Source of the DNA: Litoditis marina
Lineage: Eukaryota; Nematoda; Chromadorea; Rhabditida; Rhabditidae
DNA: 64,000 bases
Assembly: GCA_964036275.1 (NCBI GenBank)
Contig: OZ038435.1
Coordinates: 21,190,059-21,254,058, forward strand
Reading direction: 5' to 3'
Every line of letters begins with the position of its first letter. Position 1 is the first letter of the stretch. A model generated the notes under the pieces. It was not told the origin of the DNA, did no database searches, and saw nothing but the letters and a program-made list of their open reading frames with translations. Positions 41,301-53,300 of the stretch are shown piece after piece. A program made the position numbers and the translations under genes.

Positions 41301-44300
41301 TCTTACTAGTAGTATTCTACATGAAAATAGCCGAACATTCCCACGCACTAACTAATCGCCCTTTTCATATGGAAATATTGGCACGATGAACTACACAATC
41401 TATTCCGAACCATGAATCTTTGAAACTGATCCGAGCTTTAAGTGCACTGAATGAAATTCTCAAGCTAACATCGAACTCCTCCTAAATTACCGGGTTCACG
41501 TCGAAATTACGTGAAAAACTCATTTTGACTTTCCGTAACTCATTCGAAAACCCGTCTAATGACCCTCGCATCACTTAAACAAGAGATCGAACAAACTCAG
41601 AAGACAGAAAAAACTTGTGGAATAGTCACACTTTACTGGTATATGTCAAGTCGTTTGAAAACCCTGTAATGACCCTTCTATCACTCAAACAAGGGACCGA
41701 TCGGACTATCGGCCCAGCTGCTCCCAATACAAACAGATAGGAAATATACACGCGGAGCGGCATGTACAAGCAGTGTAGTAGTGGTCAAAAACCTGTACTA
41801 GTGAACAAGGAAACCACTCTGCACTCTCTCAATGGAGTATACGCAAAACTGCAACCAAAACTCGAACTCGAATATAACTTGCCTCAAATGAACTCAGAAA
41901 TAACTTTACGTCAAAGACTATTTCGAAACATCTCAGGTAACCAAAAACGCGGTCAATTGACACCCAATCTCAGAAACACGTTCTCCATTTATAATTTACA
42001 CAAAAAGTAATCAACCCAATAATCTATAATCTATCCCCCTCAATCCAAGCCATTTTCCCCTAATTCCCCACTTCCCGAGAAGTCCATTTAATTAGGGGCC
42101 CATTGGAGATAATATGAGCAGCTGTCGTGTTGTGTTGCAAACATCTTCAGAATGAATGAAAACAGTCGCAGAACGCGCGTGCGGCTAATCTGCTAATTTG
42201 ACTAACGACCCGCCGCCCAACGGGAAATGACCCTCTTACCCCCGGGAAGCAGGGGGGATGTACCCCCGGCTGCTAGGCATACGGTAATCATGTACCATCT
42301 GGACTACACAGAAGAAATTAACGACATACGAGATTGACGCATTAGGTAACAATCTAGATAAGATGTGCAGACCATTTTTGAATCAACCCAATTTATACAT
42401 CTTCATTTCACTCTTTTCTCTCCTTTATACTCGAGAGCTGGTAAACGAACCAAAAAGACCACGCATTCATCAAGAAACAGAACACGTTCCCTACAAAACG
42501 TTCGCCCCTCCAAAAACAATGGGGCCAGCTGATTTTTCCACTAGGAACACCGGTACACTGTCTTGACCCCGCCTGCATAGGTACACAAAAGCGGGGGCGA
42601 TTATCGCTGGTCCACTAGCCTGCCCCACCGCTAATTAGTCTGTTCAAAGGAACTGGGGGGGGGGGAATAAACAACGCATCAATGCATTCTAGGAATGAAT
42701 GAATGATGGAAGAGGAGCAGACACAAAAAAGGAGAATGACCGATGACCCACTCTAATTAAGCCAATTTACCAATTGGTACGACTACCTAACTAAACATAC
42801 CAAAATCAATGTGTACGTGCTAACATAACATTTCACGTGGTCGAAACTATCAAAGATTGTCATAGCAATCCCTGATAACCCCGAATATGAGAGTTCATTT
42901 CCCTTTCACATTTGACCACTCAATCCCAATTTCCGATAGAATAACCCATAGGGGGCCACGCAACAAATGTCACAAAATGTCGCGTCAGCCGAAAGATGAA
43001 AGAGATGCCGCCAGCCAGCAGAGGTGGCAACAATGCGCACGCTATCCAAATGCCACCGAACAATCAGGGCAGAATGAAATGGAAATCAGTTGATTATGGT
43101 CATGATGCGGTAATCGGAAGAGATCAGAGAAACAATTTTCCAGATCAATCTATTATCTGATTTCTTTCTCTCTCTTCATCCTTTCCCATCACTCTATCTT
43201 TTTCTCTCTCCATTCTTTCCCTCTCGCCTTATCATTCCCGCACCCACTTCCCCCATGAACGGTGCTATATGCAGATGTGACCAATCACCCCAGTAGTGAC
43301 AATGACAATACATTGCCAGCTGCATGCCCAGATGCAACTTGGCCCCCTCTTTGACCACGCAATTCCACGCATTCAAATCACGCGTCGGCCGCCCATCTGA
43401 TCAAGATCAATCGCTCCAATTGAGCGCTCATCCAAATCGAGCACAAATATTTATGAAACGCACTTTAAATCTTCAAAACTGGATTCTCGATAATGTTATC
43501 TTAATCAAGAATCAAGCCTTCAAGCACGGCGGGTTCACGGAACTTCCAATAGATTGCTATTAGAAGTACTGGAGTAAACCTCGAGAAATTAAAGTACAAT
43601 GCTCAAATGAAAACGATTACCCTAAAAATCTTTGATTCTATGCCATGACCTACACTTTTCAGTCCGAGCTACCAGTCAAGCTATCAGTTCCCACCAAACC
43701 ACCCAGTCTTGACCCCCCCCCCTCCCTCAACCCATACTAATAGCCGTCAACTAGTCAACATCCCGCCCCCCCCCCCCCCCCCCCCGTGGGACACGAGTTG
43801 TACTCGCGCGCGCAGCCCATTGCTCAGTCAGCCCCGTCGAAATTCCGCACTCATTTGCTGAGAAAGATGAATAAACGAGGTCCCTCGAGGGGGAAAAGTG
43901 CGCCAATTCGAATGGGAAACACAGACCATTGGTCATTCTTCTCCCCAGTTGAAATGTCACTGCCAGACATTTGTCACTAGCAGGGAACAGCTAATGACAA
44001 CCACTTGTCAGCAGCACTCGCGCGTTCCACACAGATAATGAAGCCGGAACCCGAGAACTATAGAAAAGTACTGGGCAGACTATAAAATACACCTGTCCTT
44101 ATTCATATTTCGACTGTAACCATCCATTGTGAAAACACCCTTAGCACTATTAACCTCAGATAAACGGTCAGGTAACTTCCCCATCGACCAAATGTCAATT
44201 TTTCGCCCCCTCCCAACCTACCATTTAGTGTAGTCCTGTTTACTCATGTTCTATCCGTAATACCACTGGAATAACCTTTGATCTTTCGACTTTCGACCTA

Positions 44301-47300
44301 AATCGACCAACCTTTTGAGTCCACTGCAAAATATCCCTGACCGTCTCCACCGACAATCGAGTAGCGTAGTTTGGCCTCCTTCTTGTCCGGGTCGCCAGCT
44401 ATCACGGTGAACACCTCCGTACCGATGGGCATGTTCTCTGAATCATGAATTTGTAGTTTGCACTGTAGATAAGGAAACGCTCAGAAACCGTAATACAAAC
44501 TAGGTAAAGGAGAAAGAAATAGTATTATAGTCTGTTTCACGCAACGATAGCCCTCTACAGTAAGATTGTGAATCGAGTAAATCTTCTATCTTGTAGGTAT
44601 TATGAATAGTTTAAACTTTGTGATTTCGTTTCCCACACTGTTTACTACATAAAAAACCGTGAATCTAAAAGTCTGTTTGTTGGTTAAATAAATGCCATTG
44701 AATATTCGAAAGAGTACTGTAGAAAGTTATCGATTGGTGAAACAGAGTATAGAAAGTGATAAGTTTCGCCTCTTCCCCGACCATTACCACCTCTTCATGG
44801 AAGTCACGCGAAATTTGAACAAATGAATAAATTCGTTTTTTTTTCTTCAAATTTGCGTTTTTCAAACGTATGAAGCCCATTTCATCTACAACAAGAGCTA
44901 CACAACGCTTTCCGCTGCTGAGATTGGGACAACATTTACCAGGTTACCTTAAAACTAGAACACACAGAGAAAGTGAGACCTACCGTATACACTGGCCTCA
45001 TGGGCCACGTCATCGAACTCGGGTGCGTGTAGGTTCTCGTCTTCGTCTATCAGTTCCACTTCGAGGTAGCAGGTGGTGCTCAGCACAGTCTCTCCATTGT
45101 CAGCCACCTAAAATAAACACCTTACAAACTTTTCTCGACTTCCCATTCTACTTTTTACAAACAATATGTTAAGTATTTCTATTTCTCAAGGCTCACACCG
45201 CCACCAGTGAGTGAGCTGTTCATACTCCATTAACACCTAATACTGAGGCGCACATTACACGCCATTTTTTCGACGGATTAGACCAAAAACCATGAAATAA
45301 GCCGGAAAACAGCAACATATCTTCATATCAACACAATCGATCCCCCCCCCCCCCCCCAAGTTCGTTTTCCATCTCTGTAATCCCCCCTAAACTGACTTCA
45401 AACCCGGCTGCCGCCATTTTTTTCGCCTGCGAAAGTCATGAAAAACTGGGGACTGGGCGCATGAATGAACACATTTCGCTAGACGGCAGAAGAGAAAATG
45501 GCATTTCCGGCGGGAAACGACGGGCAGTTTCGAAAACATTCTCACACACAGAGACGGAGTGAATCATTGGATCGTAACAAAAACAGCTCATTTTCAGCCT
45601 GGGAACTAGCTCACTTTCAGCTGTACAAAGTGAGTCCTGGAGAGAAGTGAAGTGAGCGAATCAATATTACTACGGCAAACTAACTGGATTGAATGTGCAT
45701 CATAGAACGTTCTATTTGACGCAAAATTACGTCTCTCTAGGTGAAACCGCGCACACCAATCTATGATGAACACCGGGACTGTCACAAAACATGTGATTAT
45801 GAAGCACGTTTTGGAAGATTCCGATATTCAAGTGCGCATCATTGCCTTCTTCACCCAGAGTTTTAGCTCACGTACCACTACACCTATTTACGTCACACTT
45901 CCACGTCAACGTAAAATCACCAAAACACTCTATTTTAGATACAAAACTCCAATACTGACATCGATGGTAATATTGTAGACAGACTGGATCTGGTAGTCCA
46001 ACGGATGTCGCGGTGAGTGAATGAACACACATCCGCTGTGGTGATCTATTCTGAACGGCGGTCGCGCCCCGTCATTATCGATTGAATATCGGAGTCGCGC
46101 GTTGGCGCCGGCGTCCGCGTCGCGACCCGCCACGCAGCCGACCAACGCACCATCCGGGTAGTCCTCCGGCACGCGAACCTGCAATAATTTAGCGGTTACC
46201 ATTTTAAATTTTCCATTTTGTAGTTTGAAACTATGTCGAACTGAAAATGACATTGCAAAAAATAATGCTTAACATTTATGGAGTAGTTAACCAAAAAAGT
46301 CATCACATCGAAAGTATTTTCGCAATATTGAATTGATACACATGTCTGTCATAACATACCCTGGTGACGGTCTCCACACAGAACGGAGCATTGTCATTCA
46401 CGTCATCCACTTCGAGTGTCACGTTGACAAATGTCATTCGCTGCGGGATCCCATTGTCAAAGGCGACCACGGTATACCTGAAACGAACACACAATTTCTA
46501 TGAGACTATAACTTAGACCTTGTTTTGATAGTAGTGTGTAATTGTATTTTAAACGTAAATTATCTACTTTAGACTTGCAACCTGAATGTGACAGCCAGCC
46601 TCTTGGAGGATAGCCGTTGTCTTCCTAGAAGACTCTTTTCCTCCAACTCCCTTGCGCCCTTTTGACGCCAACAACACCTCCACACAACACACAGTGATAC
46701 GGGAGAAAAATAAAGCTTGTATTGTATTGTATTAGGACAGATGTTAACCACAAACTATTCATTCACAGTCATAAAAACTTAACCAAACTGTGAAGAAAGT
46801 TCCATAAAACCGTCGCAAACTCGTGAAAGAAAAACGTTAAATTAAGATGTACATCACACAGAGCATGATTGTTTTCTGCTGTGTTCACCAATCATGAAAT
46901 CAAAACAAAGCTGAGCGTCTCAATAACATTTCCCACAACTTCCATACTACATGAAATGCAAATCTGGAATTACAATAAGATCGGACTGTATCTCTCTACC
47001 TACCGTAATATCTCCTCTTCTTCTCTGTCCAGCGGTCGCACCAACTTGATCTTCCCAGTACTTTCATCCACTTCCAGATAACCGTCTTGACCTCCAGCCA
47101 ATCGATAACCAATTCTGAAAAGCAACATGAAACGTCATTCAATTACCAACAAGGCGTCATGAATAGAATCTTAATTTCAGTACCAACCTACTAGAAGTTT
47201 CAAACTCATTACTCGTACTGTGAAATAGTGCTACTTGAGCTAATTCTAGAAAACCAAAGAACTGTATATTTACCCGGGTTGTTTGGCAAACTTTGGTAAC

Positions 47301-50300
47301 CATTTTTTCACATTAGCTGAATAGGAACCGATTTGTGAAAAACAAGAAAGTCTTACTTCGCGGCGTCTCCAGAATCCTCATCGTGGGCCGAGACCATGAG
47401 TATCGTCTTGCCAATCGGGGTGTCCTCCGCCAGCCGGGTACGGTACCATTTCTAAAACGATTTAATGAAGATACACCTTTGAATAGTCTCATGTTAGTTA
47501 GTTTGCGGTTCACACATCAGAAAGTTCAATGGAACGCCTTCTAACCTATCAACTTTTCACGAATAATCATGATATGTAACCGCAGTAGAAGTATGATTTT
47601 ATCACCGAGTGGTGGCATACAATAACTTCAAATCCAACTTCATTGACAGAAAAAGCGCTTATTTTTTCCCAACCCAAAACTCGCAAACTCTTTGAAATTT
47701 TGAACTCGATCAGCAACACCAGAACCTATAACGGACCAAAGGTCCCTCCTTTGTAGTATACAAATTATTCAGTCATCTGTCTCTCGCATCTCACCCGCTG
47801 CCCCCGTGTATTCAATGCGTTATCAGATGGCGTATCGCCAGATCCTGACACGACCCCCGCATAACCGTCATCAATCATACTACCACAAGCGAGAGAGAGG
47901 TTATCGATTAAAATTTATCGATTAATTACCTGAACTACAGAGCAAGAGGGCTCAAAAACCGAACAGCAACTACTGTTGAAGTTGAAGAGTTGAAAAATAG
48001 TTCTCAAGCCTGACTCTAAAACACGATTTCTCCGAATTATTATTCGATCATCAGCAAGGTGAATTCTATAGGTAACCGGGTTTTTTGGTAACCTAACCGG
48101 GTTTTTGGTAACCCTTTTCCCGGTTACTTCGATAGGTAACCGGTCGGTAACCGAAAATTAGAAACCGGTTACCTGTTTTTCCAACACAAAATGTGGTTTT
48201 TACCGTTAGTTTGTACGGTAACCGGATTTTAGTTTTCGGTTACCTACCGGTTACCTATGAGGTAACCTGAAAAAAGGGTTACCAAAAACCGGTTAGGTTA
48301 CCTGAAAACCCGGTTAGTTGTAGAATTGGCCCACTTTCAATTGTTTACTGAGAAATTCTGACCTATTCCTGTCACTAGTACTTATTTCATTGTATGACCC
48401 CCCCCCCCCCAGGTATCACTTTCCCCCAACAAACGTTCAATGTCACCTTTTCAGTTTACTTATTGGCCTATTCCACTTTTTGCGCGTCCAAAGCGTCTTA
48501 GTACATTCTAATCCCCCTGCTCCATCGCCCTCTTTATTTGTTATGCAACCCGTGTCCAAATAGAACCGACTCCAGCCAACACACACACAACGCATCTAGC
48601 GCGGCGGCGCCAAAACTTTTTGCGGCGCGCGGCCTCAAAGCGGACGTGTGCTGTATGCATACAACTCTGCTCCATAAACAGACTGTTGCCTTGTGGGGCG
48701 AGAGCCGGCGGCCAGATCTGAGAGCTCGAGTGGCGCGCACCATGCCCCGGAACCGAGTGGAAAGACATGAGATTCACACACAACGATGAGAAAAACTCAT
48801 TACAAACTTTACATCCCTTTAATTTTGTCATTATTTAAACTTCCACGCCGACATTAAGAGGATGCAATCAATCATTCCACATCTTCTGACTCCACAAATC
48901 TCAACCAATCAATCAATACCCATCTTTTGCACAAGATACCACCCTTAGTTCTCAGCTCTCCCCTCCACCCACTCTTCGAGTATTTTCCTCAGATCAGGTA
49001 ACTTATCCCCGTGCACCTGGTTGTACTGGGGGTCACTCAATCCCCCCCCCCCCCGCTTTATCCTATCCTTTCCATTAGCTAATTAGGGTTCCGCCGTGGG
49101 GTCAGAGGTCCGAGCGAGAGACGCCAAACCACGTCTCAAATTACAGTTCGCTAGCGGCGCGGTTCCTTCTGACAATACACTATAACCAGTGCAGCGGAAT
49201 AATGGAAAGCAGCACACAACAAATACTACAGGTAGAAAGGTAATATGTAATTCATGAACGTACGACAGAAACACGAGTGGATACACGTCACACGTGAAAA
49301 GTCGGTAGAGGTATCAGAAGACTTTCGACGAGAAAGTGAATCCTACTCCAACATAAAATATCTCCCTCTACGTCTCTTTTCCTATCTATTCACATCTCTT
49401 CATATATCCACGTTTGTGTCTCCCTCCATCTATCCGAATCTCTTTTTCTGTCTGATTCCTCTATCTCCCTCGCCCTCCTCCTCTTACTTCTCTTTCTCTC
49501 CCTCCTATCTTCCGTGTATCTTATTTCCCGCATCCCCATCTGCCGTCTCTCTAGTAGCTAGTACATCTGTACAAGGGGGATCATCGACAACCGACACATC
49601 GTCTCAGATTCCAACTACCACTCCAGCCTAATTATATACCATTTCAACGGGCACACACTATATAATTCCAGTTCGTTCTTCTTAGCAGATGACATCTGCT
49701 TTATAGTCATTACTACAATTGATACAGGTGTACTGTATACCTAAATTAATGCTGTGTATACATACATGTCAGTACTATTGCCATGGACGATTATGAGTAC
49801 AAAAACATAGACTTACTTATACAACTATAAAGAACCTAGTTCATAATTTCAATATCCCACTAGCATTCAAATCTCTCCCACTACCACTCACAAAATGATA
49901 AATTCTTCTACAATAACCCATTACATTCTATTGTAAAAATCCTTTAAACCTAGAAAAAACACAAACTCCATGATAAATTCGTCTACAATAGCCCATTAAA
50001 TTGTATTCTAATCACCCTCTAACCTATACATTATATCACCCCCCCCCCCTCCACATCCCAATCTATGGTCAATCAGGTGTCGCTTCATAACATAGCCCCC
50101 CCCTCCCTCCGGCCTTGCTAAGCTAACAAAGCCGTGCTTGCATTTCAATTCAAACATATGAATAGCAGGCGGCCAGGCTATCTCGCATCATTCGCACCCC
50201 TTCAACGTACGTCTATTCAAATGAAACTATCGATGAGCGCATGAATGGAACAGGAAGAGAAACTTAAACTCCTCATTTAAAATCATGTTAATGACAAACA

Positions 50301-53300
50301 AAAACGAAGAAAGAAATGTTATGCGACAATAATGATGACAGCGTATTTACAAACCTCATCAGTCTCCTCCGTAACTCCAGATTTCAGAAAGAGGAAAAAA
50401 ATTGAGAATTCCAATTTCTGTCCGACCTCTTTGTTCAAAGCAAAATAACGCCAAAACCATAAATCCTACCACAGAGACCGTCCTAATCTGCACAACAACA
50501 GAATTCAACCCAATCTAGAACCATACGAGTCATAAAAAACAACGTTCATCGTTGACAAAATGACGTCATCACTAACAACAGTTAAGCCACCAACCTGATC
50601 AAACTCCGGTGCGTGATTGTTGACATCCACAATGTCCACTCTGACAGTCTTTTTGGTGGTTTTCGATGGGGTTCCCTGGTCGGTTGCGAGAATTTCCAGC
50701 TCGTGTACAACCTTGGACTTGCCTGAAAAAGAAAGTATAAGATGCCCATTTGAAAACAAAGGAGAAGAAAGGCAGAGTCTACCTTGCGTTACAACTATTC
50801 AATCATTCCATTTTCAAGCATATTTGTCATATAACATCCGCTTTTGAATGGAAGAACTGTAGTAGTGACAGAAACTAACGTAATCCTAAAAATAAAAATC
50901 CTTACATTTGAGACCAGTTTGGTTTCAATCACTTTCTAATTTGGGCAAGACTAAAAACTTTTTGTCTTCCTGACACCCACCTGCTGCTGCCAGCTCCGAA
51001 AGATCTCTGGCCACTGTAATCTCGCCTGTGACGTCATCAATATTGAAATATTCGTCCCACGTGGAATACCGTATCCTTCCATTGTAGCCGAGGTCTTTGT
51101 CGCCAGCCAGAACTGAACCGATTATCTGGAAAAAAAACTTAATTCAAAACCAAATATCTAAACGTGAACTGACTGTATATCTCACTTTCCAAATACAAAA
51201 CAGTACAGCTTTCTTTACACAGCTGTCATATGAATATGTTTTTTTTTCCTTTTCAGTTTCCTTCTACAAAACTATTATACAATCACAGTTTTCGAACATG
51301 TTTTGAACAGAAGCAACACCACTGCTTGCAAACGCAACCAACCATTCAATTTTCCCACTAAAACCTTGAAAACAACCCTCAAACTCGCTAAATTTCACTA
51401 CAAAACCCTGCGTCCGTCCCCTAACCCCCTACCTTAATCCTACTCCCAAGCCATATCCTTTGTCCCCAGTTCAGTAGGTTTTGTGTTCGTCCTGAAACCT
51501 TAAAAACAACCCTCAAACTTCCTAAATTTTACCAAGAAAACCCTGCTTCCATCCCCTAACCCCCTACTTTAATCCTACTCTCGAGTCATATCCTTTGTCC
51601 CCAGTTGAGTAGGTTTTGTGTCGGGATGCGTCCCCCCCCCCCCTCTACTTGACCCCGTCATGTCTCGGCAATAAAACAAGGAGACACCGTTACGCATACC
51701 ATCTGGCATCCACACCTATCTAACAATAGAAACGACTGATTGCCCCGGAAAAGAGAGGGAAAGAGAGAAAGAAAGAGAGAGAGAGAGAGGATGCGTGCCC
51801 AAGTACCCAACTGTCCCACTCAGCCCATTGTCCCAATCCAAATGGGTGATCAACTACAATACCTCTTGACCTATTGAGAGTGGGTTAGGTAACATTAGTT
51901 AGTACTACGATCAACCATTGTGCATTGTCCATTTCGGATTGGATAAGTATACGTCCTACACCTGGACTCCGGTCAAGTACTCATTCAAAAATACTACTGT
52001 TCTCATTAAACCCATAAATATCATTAGTAAAGAGTCACATAGGTAGGAAGAATAGAAAAAAAAACAAAAAAAATTGCTTGCTCCGAACAAACTCCTAGTT
52101 TGTCTATTAGAATATTACAAACCTTAATGGTTGGTTATTACAAACCTTGAAACTCATAAATTCAGAATAAGATCAGACCATCATACTCTTTCTTCAGTTT
52201 TACAACTACCCTTGATCTGCTTACAAGAAAGAAACCGTAAAACACAGGGTCGAGTGCGATATTTGATATACAAGTGGATAGGTGTCTTTGATGTTGACCA
52301 CACTACCTCATTCGCTCAATCAACACCGCACTTGGCTTGCAAAACTAGAATGCGACTCAAAACGTGTATATGAACACTTAAAACTAATTCTATAAACTCT
52401 TCAAAATCCATTCAATAACATTCCCACGATGTAACGTTTTTGGACCCCGTAGCACTAAACTTGACATTAAGCTCCCACAAACAGCCCAAACCTTGTCAAT
52501 GGCCCAAACCTTGTCACGATGATACTTTACTTTCTGTACTTTGTATGTACCAGTACTTTCGAAAACTAACCGTAGAAACGACTGCGTCTTCGTTGGCAGT
52601 GAAGCTATCCAGAGAATTCGTCTCGAACTGTGGCGAATGGTCGTTGGCTGGCTCGCTGATCAGAGAAGGTCGCGGCTTGGGAGGAATCTGAAAACATCAA
52701 GGGAAAGTGAGCAAATACGGCATTTCTGTAGAGTTGTCATGTATTTGTAGTTTGATCTCGGTACGTTTCTAATGTAAGTCGGAGATTGCATGATTGCACC
52801 CATTCAACTCAACTTCTGCTAAACGTGTAGTTTGATCTCGTTGCATTTCTAGCGCAACTCAGCGTCCTGTGGTTGAACACACCACACTACAAGTATAGTT
52901 TGGTCACATCATGTACTCTGGTACCCTGCGGTGCGGTGTTTACAGAACAGATCAAAATATAACATCTCTAGTTTGTACCTTGGTTCCGTTCCTGTAGAAT
53001 ACCAGATTGACAGCCGATGATCGTGGAAGAGGCTTCCCCCAGTCGACTGCCCACACGGAAAACGGCCACACAGACTCGGTCTTTGGCAGGGGGCCAGAGA
53101 GACGGATCTACAATGAAACATTGAAATGAACTAGATGAACACACGATATAAACACCAATCATACCACCACTTGTAATTATATAAAGACTTTAACAGAATT
53201 AACATGAAGGAGAAAATATCATTGAAAAAATATACTGACAGCTTGAAAATGATCCAAAACACTTACCTCGCCAGATTCAAAGTCAATGGAAAACGGCAGA

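Larger units (their letters stand above)
40781..44311. other. Long intron 23 of the Fat-like gene
   Basis: About 3.5 kb without a supported exon. It holds four TAATTA-type sites, poly(C)/poly(G) runs (42655, 43713, 43766) and a tandem duplication. The phase on both sides matches, so no missing coding exon is needed. Confidence 0.6.
47452..50594. other. Long intron 17 of the Fat-like gene
   Basis: About 3.1 kb. It contains the GGTAACC palindrome, a CpG-rich patch (48590-48745), C-runs at 48398, 49042 and 50039, and a 75-bp tandem duplication near 49897. No exon is needed: exons 17 and 18 join cleanly. Confidence 0.6.

Noticed and set aside
48538..48831. 83- and 96-codon frames in intron 17 as a nested gene
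   Set aside because: Overlapping frames on both strands in a GC-rich patch, no domain; the flanking exons join perfectly without it.
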